Source: Culturomica massiliensis (GTDB lineage: Bacteria; Bacteroidota; Bacteroidia; Bacteroidales; Marinifilaceae). From it: 64,000 nucleotides of DNA. Within the stretch, counting starts at the first letter, position 1. Each line of letters opens with the position of its first letter. Below are positions 8,291 through 18,179 of this stretch, piece after piece. The notes below the pieces were generated by a model, which was given only the letters and a program-made list of their open reading frames with translations, was not told the DNA's origin and ran no database searches. Location: contig NZ_LT594621.1 of assembly GCF_900091655.1 (NCBI RefSeq), positions 248,001 to 312,000 on the forward strand, read 5' to 3'. The position numbers were made by a program, and so were the translations under genes.

Positions 8291-8878
8291 ATGAAAACAA
8301 AAGAACTGATTAAAGAAAAGACGTGGTGTTTGTTGCTGGAAAAGGGGTACGACGGCGTTTCGGTTTCGGATATTTGCAAGGCGACAGAGATGGCCCGTGG
8401 TTTGTTGTACCATTATTTTCGCAATAAAGAAGACCTGTTCGGCGAAATCGTACAGGATGTATTTATCCGCTATTATCAATTGGACCGGGACGTTTTAAAA
8501 GCGAATGCCATCGGTGAAATGATTGTTTTTGCTTCCCGTTTCCTGACCGATATCTTTCAGGGTTTACCGGCAGGAGCAGGACGGCAGTTGACTGTGGCAG
8601 ACGGTTTCCTTTTGCTTTATCAGGCTGCGGAGCATGATGAGGCGTTTGCCCGGCAACTGAAAAAAAACAAAGAAGATTGGTTTGCCGTTTGGAAAACGGC
8701 TTTATTGAACAGTTTTGCCAAAGGCGAATTGCGCAGCGGCTTGAATATGGAATCTGTGGCCCGTCATTTCGTATATATAGTTCAGGGAGGTATAATAGCC
8801 ACAACGAAAGAGGGGCAGGACACGGTTTATGAAATCGAGAAAGGACTGTGGGAATTTTTTGAAATCATAAAAAGATAA
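8291..8878 (+). CDS. TetR/AcrR-family transcriptional regulator
   Basis: Residues 1-50 hold the TetR helix-turn-helix: a leading helix with LLLEKGYDGVSVSDIC, then the recognition helix segment GLLYHYFRNKEDLF. The remaining 140 residues form the ligand-binding, dimerising part, of no recognisable ligand class. The start at 8291 is chosen because the promoter -7 box ends at 8272 and upstream methionines would fall at or before the transcript start; the leader is then only about 10 nt. The protein probably represses itself through the palindrome at 8274-8287. The divergent AGCS symporter is a possible second target (inference). Confidence 0.93.
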   Translation: MKTKELIKEKTWCLLLEKGYDGVSVSDICKATEMARGLLYHYFRNKEDLFGEIVQDVFIRYYQLDRDVLKANAIGEMIVFASRFLTDIFQGLPAGAGRQLTVADGFLLLYQAAEHDEAFARQLKKNKEDWFAVWKTALLNSFAKGELRSGLNMESVARHFVYIVQGGIIATTKEGQDTVYEIEKGLWEFFEIIKR

Positions 8879-8882
8879 TTTG

Positions 8883-8914
8883 TTTTGTATTTTTGATTTC
8901 TATTGTTACTTTTG
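8883..8914 (+). promoter_or_regulatory. Promoter of tRNA-Pro
   Basis: TTTTG (8883-8887) and TACTTTTG (8907-8914) match the -33 and -7 boxes with 19 bp between. Transcription would begin about 12 bp before the mature tRNA. Confidence 0.7.
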
Positions 8915-8932
8915 TGGCTCGAAAACAAGAAT

Positions 8933-9006
8933 CGGGGCGTAGCGCAGTCCGGTAGCGCATCTGCTTTGGGAGCAGAGGGTCGCAGGTTCGAATCCTGTCA
9001 CCCCGA
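8933..9006 (+). tRNA. tRNA-Pro (anticodon TGG)
   Basis: The 74-nt sequence folds as a cloverleaf. The D arm has AGCGCAGTCCGGTAGCGC, the anticodon stem is CTGCT/AGCAG-like around loop TTTGGGA with anticodon TGG, and the T arm is GCAGG TTCGAAT CCTGT. CCA is not encoded; the discriminator base is A at 9006. The acceptor stem has one apparent C-A mismatch at the sixth pair. The tRNA reads proline CCN codons, mainly CCA/CCG. Confidence 0.95.
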
Positions 9007-9017
9007 CTGATAAAGAG

Positions 9018-9047
9018 CCAGTTACGAACGTAGCTGGTTTTTTCTTT
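9018..9047 (+). terminator. Terminator after tRNA-Pro
   Basis: An 8-bp stem CCAGTTAC/GTAGCTGG (one G-T wobble) around a GAAC loop is followed by TTTTTTTTTCTTTT-like sequence. It starts 12 bp after the tRNA end. Confidence 0.85.
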
Positions 9048-9498
9048 TCTGCGATTTTCTGTGGTTTTGTACACTTTGTTTAAACTGAGGTTTAAACCGG
9101 AAGGCCAACGATGGTTTTTAAGTCATTTCAGAAATTTTTTACCAATGTTTTAGGTTGTAGTTATGAATCTCTTTGTTGTATAAGGATTGGATATGGTTAT
9201 AAGTTTTATTTGGTTATTTTTGTATTTTTAAGAACTTTTTTAGATGTATTTTCACAGGGATTGTTTTATATTTTGATATAATTTCTTCTGCCTTTAAATT
9301 TGACTATATTCCCATTATATTGATTTACTGCTGAATGGTAATTAGCCCCCTGGATAGAAGGCTGTTTTAAATTTACAACAATCCGTCTTTTTGGTATAAC
9401 AATCGTCTTTTGTATAAGCTCTACTTTTATATCGTAAAAAATAAGTGTCATCTTTTAGTGGGTGTAGCAATAGTCGTCTCACGAATTAAGTAGTGTTT
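9048..9498. other. AT-rich intergenic region before the giant surface protein
   Basis: About 450 bp with no convincing gene. A 61-codon minus-strand frame (9266-9451) has no recognisable feature and no good start context. No clear TAnnTTTG box is seen near the start of the 9499 gene, so its promoter is not identified. No copy of the tRNA 3' end that would mark an integration site was seen. Confidence 0.4.
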
Positions 9499-12400
9499 AT
9501 GTATAGAACGATAGGGTTAAGTTGTTTATTTTTATTTGCCTGGCTTGTCGTTTCGGCACAAGGGGATACAAGAATTCAAGTACATATGGATGCAAATGTG
9601 AAAATTTGCGTCGGTGAAAAAATAGTGCTTACCTGTCCGGATTCAATACCCGCAAGAAAAGTGCTTACTTATGAGTGGTTCGAGTATAGGGGTGCGAATG
9701 ACTCCGTGATGATAAGTACGGGGCGTTCTGTGACGGTACAGCCTTTGAGGGAGACAAGCTACCGTCTGATTATCCAATATCTCGATATGAAAAATAATTT
9801 GATTCAATACGGAGATTTCGAGGGGATTCCGGATGGTCCGGGAGGTCTGTTTCCGAATCAGGCTTCTCTGCCTTTTAAAACGGATTATACCTGGACTGCG
9901 GCTGGGGGGGATAGAGCTTTATGGCCGGAAGGTGTCTTTAAGTTTGCTGCTAATTCGAATACTTATCATTTTCATTTCTTTGACCGGAAAGATCATACGA
10001 CGGGGAAGGGAAAGATGATGGTGATCAACGGGCATCCTTTAAAAAATGCAAAAGTATGGCAGCAAGATATTACCGGTATCCGGCCTGGTACGGAATATGC
10101 TTTTTCGGTGTGGGGTATGAATGTTTCTACTGGAGCAAAACCTCGGTTTCAGTTCAGTATTTCGAAAGACGATAATTATAATGTTGTAGGAGGAATGTAT
10201 GAAACTTTTTCCCCAAAAAACGACTGGACTTCTTTGTTTAGAATGTGGAAAGCTCCTGTTGGTTGGGGAACGAATGCTTGTATTACATTGATTGACCAGA
10301 CGACAGAACGTTCCGGCAATGATTTTGCCGTAGACGATTTTGTTTTTGCACCCGTATTGAATTTGACCGGAAAGATAACGTTGCAATTGATTCCGCGTTT
10401 TAATATGGATAAAATGGCCGACCGGGACGTATGTGCCGGGACGGATGTCAACGTTCAGCCTGTTATCTATGGGGAGGCTAATGTATATGAGTGGTATAAA
10501 GATGGGGTTAAGCTGGATGGAAAAAACACTTTAAATTTGTTGTTGAATAAGGTAAAAAGGGATGATTCCGGAGTTTACGAATGTAAAGTTTCCGGTGGCG
10601 TTTGCGGAGAAGGTTCGGGACGGTTTACGCTGGCTGTTCAGGATTCGTTGATATTGGAACCGTTGAATAATCTGGACGTTTGTCGTGCTAACGAAGCTTT
10701 TTGGCGGGTAGTTGTAAAGGAGGGACATGCAGAGCGTTATCAGTGGAGCCAACCGGCTCAAGCCCAGAACTGGGTAGGTCAATATTCGGACGGTTATCTG
10801 AAACAGCAGGTTGTAGCTGCCGATAGCGGAATATATACCTGTACGGTAAGCAGCAAATGCGGAAATCGCCTTGTTTCTGCTCGATTAGGGGTTTATCCGG
10901 ATATCGAGGTGGTTGAAATTTCCAAAGGAGGCACGTATTGTCCGGGGACTTCAGTGACCTTGACCGGAAAGATCAACCGGCCTGCAATATTCAGTTGGAT
11001 TTGGGGTCAGGAGTCCGGTAATATCCGTTTGGAGTTTTCGGATACTTTAGTGACGATACCGGACGGAACAGATATAACCTATACGTTTTTTGTAAATGAT
11101 ACTCTTTGCCGGAAATCACTTGCTCCTGTGGTTCAGCTTTTTTTGAAGGATACATTGAAAAGTCTGACACTTGAAGATGAACGTACGGTATGTGAAAACT
11201 CGAATGTGACGGTTTCCCCGGAAGCCAGGGGAGGAGAAAATCTGGTGTGGAGTTGGGAAGGACCTCATGGCTTTGTTTCTGCTGTCAAAGTATTGAAAAT
11301 AGATGCTTTCCGGAAAGAGCAGAGCGGATTTTACCGGTTGACGGTGACCGATGATTGTGGAAACAGTCTGACTGATTCTATAAATATAACCGTGATAGAG
11401 GAGTTCGGTTCGCCGGTGATTTCCGGTGATTTGAACGTGTGTTTGGGAGAAAACGGGGAATTACGGGTAGTAGGTGGAGTGAACGGTTTGAAGTATGAAT
11501 GGACGACTCCTACCGGTAGGAAAGTGTTATCGTCGGTATTGACTTTAAATCGGATCCGGGCCCAGGATACAGGTTTGTATGTTTGCCGTCTGACTTCTGT
11601 TTGTGGAAATCATATTGATTTGCAAACCCATGTGTCGCTTTATCCTCCGGTATCGGTAGAGGCTCCGGATCGGCCTTTGGAGGTGTGCGAGGGGGAGCGG
11701 GTAGAGTTTACGGTAACGGTCAGACCGGAGGAGCATTATGTGTGGATGAGAAACGGTGTACAGGTTGGAACGGCTGACCGGTCCTATGTGATTGCGGCGG
11801 CAACTGCCGCGGATGACGGTGTGTTTGAATGTGTAGTATCGTCTCCTTGCGGAGAGAGTAAGATTTTAAGATATGTATTGGTTGTACATAAAACGACTGT
11901 TATTACCGGTAAGAGTGATGATTTTTACGTTACCCCCGGAGCAAATGTGAATATGTTTGTACGGGCTGAAGGTTCTGATTTGACTTATCAATGGAGAAAA
12001 GTGGGGGGCGGAAATGTCGGATTAGGGGATCCTTCTTTGGTGTATGATGCCGTGACGCTTGAGAATGCCGGGACTTATATTTGTACGGTAACCGGTCGCT
12101 GCGGAAGGGCGGAGGCTACTATCCGTCTGAACGTAGGGGATTTTAATGAGGTAACGGCTGATCAGCAGGTTTTCCTTTGTGTCGGTTCGGCTTATTCTTA
12201 TACGGCTGCATTGCGTCCGGCCGGTTGTACGCAGACGGCTAATTTGGTGTATAGTTGGAAAGGGCCGGACGGACGGGAGGTGAGTAATACGAAGGCTTTG
12301 GTTTTGTCGGATGTAACGACTGCAACAGCCGGTGTATATACCTGTACGATTGCCGGTACATGCGGAACGGCGACTTTGCGTTTGACAGCTACAGTTTATG

Positions 12401-15400
12401 AGAATCCGGTGTTGTCTGTGACTCCTGCTGCGGATACCCTGTGTGAAGGTGAGAGTGTGAATATGTCGGCGGCTGTGAATGCCAATGCCGGGAATTATAT
12501 GTTCGAATGGCGGCATGAAGGACTGCTTTTGGGAACGACTGTAGAACAGCATATTATCCGCGATGTAACTCTGAGTGATGCGGGACAATACGTATGTAAA
12601 GTGTCTGCTCATTGCGGTGAAGACCGGGATACGGTGCGGTTAACGGTCCGGAAAGGATTGAAGATATTAAACAGACCGGCTGATTTGACTTTGTGTAAAG
12701 GAAATGCTGCGGAGTTAAAGGTGGAAGCTAGCGGCGATAGTGTCGTATATGCCTGGGGTGGGCCTGTTGCCGGTGAATGGAGTGCTCCGGATGCGGCTGT
12801 TTACCGCAACGGAAGTGTTTCACAGGACGCGACGGGGCAATATCGTTGTGTGGTAAGCAGTCGTTGTGGAACCGATACATTATATGTCCGTGTGGATGTC
12901 GAAAAAGACCTGGAATTAGTAAGCAGAACTCCGAATTTGGCTGCCTGTATCGGAGAGAAGGACGTGACGCTTTGGGCCCGGGTAAATCTGGACGGTGCCC
13001 GTTGGATCTGGACTTTTCCGGACGGGCGGATTTTTACGACACCGGAAGTTCCGCTTGATCCGATAACGACGGCAGACCGGGGACGCTATGTCTTTCAGAT
13101 CGAGAGTCCGCGGGGATGTTCGGTTTTGAAAGATAGTATCGGTATCGGCGTATATAATGAACCCGGTCCGTTGACAGTCAGTCCGGCGGATGCTTTTGTA
13201 TGTGAGGGAAGTGTAGCCCGTTTTGAGGCGGCTATGCCCGGAACGGAGGTGGTGTATTCATGGATGGGGCCGGGAAGATTTACAGCAGATACAGCAATAA
13301 TTATCGTTGAAGATGTGACAATGGCTAAGACGGGAAGTTACCAGGTTATTGCCCGTGATATTTGTAAACATGAAAGAGTGGCGGCGGTGAATTTGTCGTT
13401 AAATGAGGAGCTGGATCGGTTGACAATCAGTTCCGATACGGCAGTCTGTTTGTTTTCAGATGTGAAATTTACTGTCGGTGGCGGTTATCCGGGTATGAGT
13501 TATACCTGGTTTTTTAACGGAAATCAGGTCGGAACGGATGCTGTATTGAAATTAGATAATGTAGAAGAACGAGATGCCGGAGAATATACTTGCCGGATCG
13601 GTAATACATGCGGGACGGTTGAAAAGACGGTCCGGCTGACTATTTTACAACCTCTTGAATTTAGTTTGGTGACGCCAGCCTATATAGAAGCCTGTATCGG
13701 AGAGACGGTTGTATTTGGAGTGCAGGCGGACGGGACTCATGTTGAATACCGTTGGCAGAAGACCGGAACCGATGTGGGAACTATGGATTCTTTGCTTGTC
13801 CTTAGCGATATTGAGGCTTGGGAAGGCGGAATTTATACCTGTTCTATTTCTTCCGTTTGCGGTACGGAAGACGCGGAGTTTGAACTGAAGGTGAAGCCGC
13901 AAACCCGGATCACCGGACGTTCGCCCGATAAGTATGTTTCTATGAATGATTCTTTGCAGTTGTTTATCATTACCGAAGGGGTTCATAATACCTTTGAATG
14001 GAAGAAGGAAGAAAACGTGATCGGCCGCGATTCGGTGTTGAATATACCGGATGTGGAGTCTGTTGTACGGGATGTAGTTTATCAGGCGAAAGCAGAAGGG
14101 GATTGTGGGATTGATTCTGTTTCTTTCTTATTGAGAATCGGGGATTATATCCATGTACCCATTTTGGGAGGTGAGGCGGATACAATATGCGAAGGAAGTA
14201 ATTATGCTTACGCTGCAGAGCTTGTGCCTTACGGATGTTACGGTGGAGAACCGGTTTCTTACCTTTGGAAAAAGGTGGAAGGGGGAACAGAAATTGAAAT
14301 AGAGAGTGATATGACTTCTGCTTTATTCAAGATTAAAGAAGCAACGCCTGTGGATACCGGACTTTACCGATGTGTGATCAAATACCGGGGATGTCCTATA
14401 GATGGCGGGGATACGTTGCATGTACGCGATACGTTGTTTGAATTGCGCCTGGCTATGATCGAGGTGCCGAAACTTATTTCGATCTCCCCCAAGGATACAA
14501 CGGTGACTGAAGGTTTTGAACACCGGATTAAAGTAGAAGCGGGAGGTGATGTTATATTTTATGGCTGGCAAAAGGATGATACAGTTGCGCTTCCTCAGAA
14601 AGGAACATCTTTACAATTTTTGCCGGTAAAATTTGAAGATGCCGGGGTATATAGGGTGACAATAGAGAATAAGTGTAGCCGGGTTTCAGCTACTTCCCGT
14701 CTGAAAGTGACTCAAAAAACGGTGATTATCTCTCCTATGGATAACACTGTGGGCGTATGCCGCAGCAGCGATACAACATTGAGGGTGGATGCTATAGGTA
14801 CGAATCTGATATACAGATGGTATGCCGAAGGGCGTTTGATGGCTTCTTCCCGGCATAATGAATATACATTGAGGAATGTGGATAAGGCAATTAAAATTTC
14901 ATGTGTTGTAGAGGGTAAAGGAGGAACCGATACCTGTTCTTTCCGGGTAAGTGTGTTGGAGTTACCGAAAGTGGCTGTTGATGGAGCGGTGTTAATCTGC
15001 CGATCGGCAGAAAGTTATTTGCAGGAATATACGGCTGTAAGTCCGCAGACCGACGAATTGATGTGGAATTGGCAGTTAAATAAAGGAATGATTCGTTCGC
15101 AGGCGGGGAAACCGCAGGTAGAGGTGTATTGGAACGGTGAAGACGGGGCTGCCGTTACTGTAACGGCTGTTTCCCGGAATACGGGATGTTCTGCCCGTTC
15201 TACTTTAGCTGTCGGATATGTTTCACTTCCGGAGGTATGGCTGGATTTACCGGAAACGGTCGGTTATTGTATTGATTCTCTGGTATTGAACAGGGCATGG
15301 CCGTTGGGAGGTGCTTTTGTTTCGGAGGGAGATACGATTCATGCACTCGGTTTTTATGTGAAAGATAAGAGATATGAGGTAAAGTACGTCTATACCGATC

Positions 15401-16638
15401 CCTTGACCCGTTGCAGCAATGAAGCGCTTCAGCGGTTGGATATCGATGTGGAACCGAAAATCCGGTTGGCTAAGCGGAATGATACGACCGGGGTCTGCCG
15501 TCCGCTGACTTTGGCTGTGGCTTCGCATACCCCTGGAACGATTACCTGGAAAGGAAGCGGATTGTATTTAGATACGACCGATCTTTTGAATCCTTTGTTT
15601 GTTCCGGAAGAAGCCGATGCAGAGCATGTGTATTATGAAGCGACGGTAACGGATGCCTATGATTGCGAGGCTTCGGATTATACGCGTATTCGGGTGGTTT
15701 ATTTGCCCCGGGTAACGGCAATGCGGGATACCGTTATTGGTAACTGCGGGGAGGAACCTGTAGATTTGACATTGAATGCGCAGTACATTACCTCCTATTT
15801 TGACCGAATGGCTTGGTTGCCGGCTGATCAGGTCGAGCTTCAAGCTGATTATTCCGGAAAAGTATCGGATATGTTTCCGGGAAAGAATGTGTTTGTTGTG
15901 GAGGTGTATGATGTGTTCGGTTGTACCGGAGAAGATTCGGTTGGGGTAACTTTGTCTACCGGGCCTGATGTGGCTGATCGTGAAATTTGTTTGGGTGATT
16001 CTATCCGGGTGGATCAATCGGGTTATATTGATTTTAATTGGAGTGACGGTTACACTTTGCCACAACGCTTGATAACCCAGGTGGGAACCGATACCTTGTG
16101 GGTAAAAGATGAGTTTGGATGTGAAGGAACAGCTGTGTATACGGTACGTTCGCTACCGGAGACAAATCTGGTCGATACTTTCCTTTTGCGCGGACACCGT
16201 TTGGAATTACCGTTAGAGTTGAATCCGGATTACGGACCTTACGATATTGTGTGGCAGGACGGTAGTGCAGTTATTGTCTATATCGCCGAACGTGAGGGAG
16301 AATATTGGGTGAGGGTAACGGATAATATCGGTTGTACGGTCACGGATACGGCAAGGCTTACTTTTATAGAAGGTATTTATGCTCCCAACGCTTTTCTCCC
16401 GGAGAGTCACGGTGAAAATTCCCGCTTTTATTTGAAGGAGGTAAATTTTATCGGTGATTTCGAGATGTATATTTATAACCGGTGGGGTGAGTTGATTTTT
16501 AAGACAAATGAGATCGGATTTAACGGAGGATGGAACGGTACTTTTAACGGAAAGAAATGTGATGTCGGCACTTATGTATGGGTTGCTTTTAATAATGGTA
16601 AACGCTTGGGGAGGGGGACTGTAACTTTAATAAAATAA
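9499..16638 (+). CDS. Giant Ig-repeat surface protein with type B T9SS sorting (gliding-motility-associated C-terminal) domain
   Basis: The 2379-residue protein opens with a Sec signal peptide (LSCLFLFAWLVVSAQG). An Ig-like segment follows (about 20-100), then a jelly-roll-like domain (about 105-290, beginning LIQYGDFEGI) resembling carbohydrate-binding modules. Then come about 16 Ig-like repeats of 80-90 residues, each with a W core and a DxGxYxCxVxxxCG closing strand. The last ~87 residues (from IYAPNAFLPES, with YNRWGELIF and GGWNGTFNGK, ending GTVTLIK) are the CHU_C/TIGR04131 sorting domain, which sends proteins through the T9SS to the surface. ATG 9499 is preferred to GTG 9493. It heads a unit with two lipoproteins 4 bp apart and lies next to gldKLMN. 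Probably an adhesin or surface-layer component; ligand unknown. Confidence 0.85.
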   Translation: MYRTIGLSCLFLFAWLVVSAQGDTRIQVHMDANVKICVGEKIVLTCPDSIPARKVLTYEWFEYRGANDSVMISTGRSVTVQPLRETSYRLIIQYLDMKNNLIQYGDFEGIPDGPGGLFPNQASLPFKTDYTWTAAGGDRALWPEGVFKFAANSNTYHFHFFDRKDHTTGKGKMMVINGHPLKNAKVWQQDITGIRPGTEYAFSVWGMNVSTGAKPRFQFSISKDDNYNVVGGMYETFSPKNDWTSLFRMWKAPVGWGTNACITLIDQTTERSGNDFAVDDFVFAPVLNLTGKITLQLIPRFNMDKMADRDVCAGTDVNVQPVIYGEANVYEWYKDGVKLDGKNTLNLLLNKVKRDDSGVYECKVSGGVCGEGSGRFTLAVQDSLILEPLNNLDVCRANEAFWRVVVKEGHAERYQWSQPAQAQNWVGQYSDGYLKQQVVAADSGIYTCTVSSKCGNRLVSARLGVYPDIEVVEISKGGTYCPGTSVTLTGKINRPAIFSWIWGQESGNIRLEFSDTLVTIPDGTDITYTFFVNDTLCRKSLAPVVQLFLKDTLKSLTLEDERTVCENSNVTVSPEARGGENLVWSWEGPHGFVSAVKVLKIDAFRKEQSGFYRLTVTDDCGNSLTDSINITVIEEFGSPVISGDLNVCLGENGELRVVGGVNGLKYEWTTPTGRKVLSSVLTLNRIRAQDTGLYVCRLTSVCGNHIDLQTHVSLYPPVSVEAPDRPLEVCEGERVEFTVTVRPEEHYVWMRNGVQVGTADRSYVIAAATAADDGVFECVVSSPCGESKILRYVLVVHKTTVITGKSDDFYVTPGANVNMFVRAEGSDLTYQWRKVGGGNVGLGDPSLVYDAVTLENAGTYICTVTGRCGRAEATIRLNVGDFNEVTADQQVFLCVGSAYSYTAALRPAGCTQTANLVYSWKGPDGREVSNTKALVLSDVTTATAGVYTCTIAGTCGTATLRLTATVYENPVLSVTPAADTLCEGESVNMSAAVNANAGNYMFEWRHEGLLLGTTVEQHIIRDVTLSDAGQYVCKVSAHCGEDRDTVRLTVRKGLKILNRPADLTLCKGNAAELKVEASGDSVVYAWGGPVAGEWSAPDAAVYRNGSVSQDATGQYRCVVSSRCGTDTLYVRVDVEKDLELVSRTPNLAACIGEKDVTLWARVNLDGARWIWTFPDGRIFTTPEVPLDPITTADRGRYVFQIESPRGCSVLKDSIGIGVYNEPGPLTVSPADAFVCEGSVARFEAAMPGTEVVYSWMGPGRFTADTAIIIVEDVTMAKTGSYQVIARDICKHERVAAVNLSLNEELDRLTISSDTAVCLFSDVKFTVGGGYPGMSYTWFFNGNQVGTDAVLKLDNVEERDAGEYTCRIGNTCGTVEKTVRLTILQPLEFSLVTPAYIEACIGETVVFGVQADGTHVEYRWQKTGTDVGTMDSLLVLSDIEAWEGGIYTCSISSVCGTEDAEFELKVKPQTRITGRSPDKYVSMNDSLQLFIITEGVHNTFEWKKEENVIGRDSVLNIPDVESVVRDVVYQAKAEGDCGIDSVSFLLRIGDYIHVPILGGEADTICEGSNYAYAAELVPYGCYGGEPVSYLWKKVEGGTEIEIESDMTSALFKIKEATPVDTGLYRCVIKYRGCPIDGGDTLHVRDTLFELRLAMIEVPKLISISPKDTTVTEGFEHRIKVEAGGDVIFYGWQKDDTVALPQKGTSLQFLPVKFEDAGVYRVTIENKCSRVSATSRLKVTQKTVIISPMDNTVGVCRSSDTTLRVDAIGTNLIYRWYAEGRLMASSRHNEYTLRNVDKAIKISCVVEGKGGTDTCSFRVSVLELPKVAVDGAVLICRSAESYLQEYTAVSPQTDELMWNWQLNKGMIRSQAGKPQVEVYWNGEDGAAVTVTAVSRNTGCSARSTLAVGYVSLPEVWLDLPETVGYCIDSLVLNRAWPLGGAFVSEGDTIHALGFYVKDKRYEVKYVYTDPLTRCSNEALQRLDIDVEPKIRLAKRNDTTGVCRPLTLAVASHTPGTITWKGSGLYLDTTDLLNPLFVPEEADAEHVYYEATVTDAYDCEASDYTRIRVVYLPRVTAMRDTVIGNCGEEPVDLTLNAQYITSYFDRMAWLPADQVELQADYSGKVSDMFPGKNVFVVEVYDVFGCTGEDSVGVTLSTGPDVADREICLGDSIRVDQSGYIDFNWSDGYTLPQRLITQVGTDTLWVKDEFGCEGTAVYTVRSLPETNLVDTFLLRGHRLELPLELNPDYGPYDIVWQDGSAVIVYIAEREGEYWVRVTDNIGCTVTDTARLTFIEGIYAPNAFLPESHGENSRFYLKEVNFIGDFEMYIYNRWGELIFKTNEIGFNGGWNGTFNGKKCDVGTYVWVAFNNGKRLGRGTVTLIK

Positions 16639-16642
16639 CGAG

Positions 16643-18175
16643 ATGAAAAGGTATATTTTTATTATGGGGTGTATTGGGCTGTTTATGGGTATCCTGAACG
16701 GCTGTTCTCCGGTGACAGAAAATATTCCGGACCCGGATTTTAAACCGGACGCCTTGATTTCTTTGGGCGATAATACCATTTCTGTGTGGGATTTGATTGG
16801 AAAGGGAGAACCTCAATCGTCTGAGGGTGGAGAAGAAATACATATAACCTTACAGTATTTACAGGAGAATGCACTTACTATTCCCGCAGTGGCTTTATAT
16901 AATATCAGTGCGGATACATTGCTTCATGCTCCTTATTTTCAGGTGGATGCCACCAGTGGCATCGAATTCGGGGTACCTTTGGAAAAGGAAGTCAAGTTCC
17001 GGCATTTGGATACGATTTGGCTGACGACAATTCCGCAGGGCGTAAATATCAAGCATATGGAGGATGTAGCTGATTTGGAATATGTGTTTCCTTATACCGG
17101 TTTTGAATACCGGGTAGAGATAACTCTGAAAAATATTTTTGTGCGCGGAACCCGGGAGGCGTTGAAGATCAGTGAGGTTGTAAATAAAGACAATCAGAAA
17201 GGAATCCGGCGTAAGGTGACGAAAGAGTTTGATATCGATTTATCGAAAGGAAATTTACTGGAAGTGGAAACGCGTGTCGTTATTGCTGCTAAAGCTGTTT
17301 TATTTGAACCCCAGACGATTTATTTATTTATAAAGTCGCTGAATATGAAACTGGAGAAAGCGGTCGGTTATTTCCCGATACCTCCTTTGCAATTGGATAG
17401 CAACAATTTGAAAATGAATCTGGATGTCCTGGCGAATTTATCCAATGCCTTCGATATTGCTTCTCCGAGGTATTATTTGATCGTTCGCAATAAAGGGCTG
17501 GGGTTACCTGCCGAAGTGGATGATTTAAGATTACATGCGACGAATGTGGCCGGTACCCGGAGTGTGGAATTGAGAAGTTACGAAGAGATGGCTTTTGAGG
17601 CAAATACGGAAAATGTTTTGCGAGTAGATACTTTTGTATTTACACCCGATAATTCCAATCTGGTCGAATTCCTTTCTTTACCTCCTCACGGGAATATCGA
17701 CTATAACGGTACGATTCGGTTTAATCCGAACGGCAGACCTGCTGAAGACAATGTAATCTATGCGGACGGGTTATCACAGGTGGATTCGTATATTGAAGTG
17801 CCTATGGTGATGAAAGGGAACGCTTTGTTGTACCGGGATACGCTGGAAGGGTTTGACTTTAGCGGGAAAGAGTTTTCTGCGGCTCAGCTGACGGTGACGC
17901 CGACTACAGATATTCCTTTTACTATGTCGTTGTATCGGTTGGAATTTTATGATGGAGCAGGAAATATGCTGGAAAAGGTAGACTGGAACGAATCATTGAT
18001 AAGCGGAAGAACGATAAGCCGGACGATTACTCCGGAGATGTTGGAAAAAATAACCGGAGCCACTTATGGTATTGGGATTGTGGGAGTTTCCCTTTCTGTA
18101 GATGTATTGGGTATTCGGCAAGATGCCGTTTTGAAATTGAATTATTCTTTATTAGGTGAAACGAAACACAATTGA
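16643..18175 (+). CDS. Large lipoprotein of unknown function, partner of the Ig-repeat protein
   Basis: The 510-residue protein has a lipoprotein signal with lipobox around LNGCSP, so it should be anchored at the outer membrane. The rest is beta-rich with no recognised enzymatic motif. It starts 4 bp after the stop of the giant surface protein and is followed 4 bp later by a second lipoprotein, so the three are almost surely one transcript. It shares with that second lipoprotein a SVWDLIGKGE-like motif shortly after the lipobox (FSMWDLLKES there) and a similar overall plan, so they look like diverged paralogues. It may anchor or assemble the secreted giant protein (inference). Confidence 0.8.
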   Translation: MKRYIFIMGCIGLFMGILNGCSPVTENIPDPDFKPDALISLGDNTISVWDLIGKGEPQSSEGGEEIHITLQYLQENALTIPAVALYNISADTLLHAPYFQVDATSGIEFGVPLEKEVKFRHLDTIWLTTIPQGVNIKHMEDVADLEYVFPYTGFEYRVEITLKNIFVRGTREALKISEVVNKDNQKGIRRKVTKEFDIDLSKGNLLEVETRVVIAAKAVLFEPQTIYLFIKSLNMKLEKAVGYFPIPPLQLDSNNLKMNLDVLANLSNAFDIASPRYYLIVRNKGLGLPAEVDDLRLHATNVAGTRSVELRSYEEMAFEANTENVLRVDTFVFTPDNSNLVEFLSLPPHGNIDYNGTIRFNPNGRPAEDNVIYADGLSQVDSYIEVPMVMKGNALLYRDTLEGFDFSGKEFSAAQLTVTPTTDIPFTMSLYRLEFYDGAGNMLEKVDWNESLISGRTISRTITPEMLEKITGATYGIGIVGVSLSVDVLGIRQDAVLKLNYSLLGETKHN

Positions 18176-18179
18176 TAAG

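Noticed and set aside
8865..9074. Minus-strand 69-codon frame reading GDRIRTCDPLLPKQMRYRTA
   Set aside because: It is the antisense of tRNA-Pro and its flanks, a well-known false gene.
9266..9451. 61-codon minus-strand frame in the spacer before the giant gene
   Set aside because: No start context, no recognisable motif and AT-driven composition.
8933..9498. tRNA-Pro 3' end as an attachment site for a mobile element
   Set aside because: No second copy of the tRNA 3' end and no integrase gene were seen in the window.
12022..12612. Minus-strand 196-codon frame within the giant Ig-repeat gene
   Set aside because: Antisense to several Ig-like repeats, with composition typical of shadow frames.
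9499..16638. CRISPR-like or DNA-level tandem repeats in the Ig-repeat gene
   Set aside because: The repetition is at protein level only; DNA copies have diverged, so there is no direct DNA repeat array.
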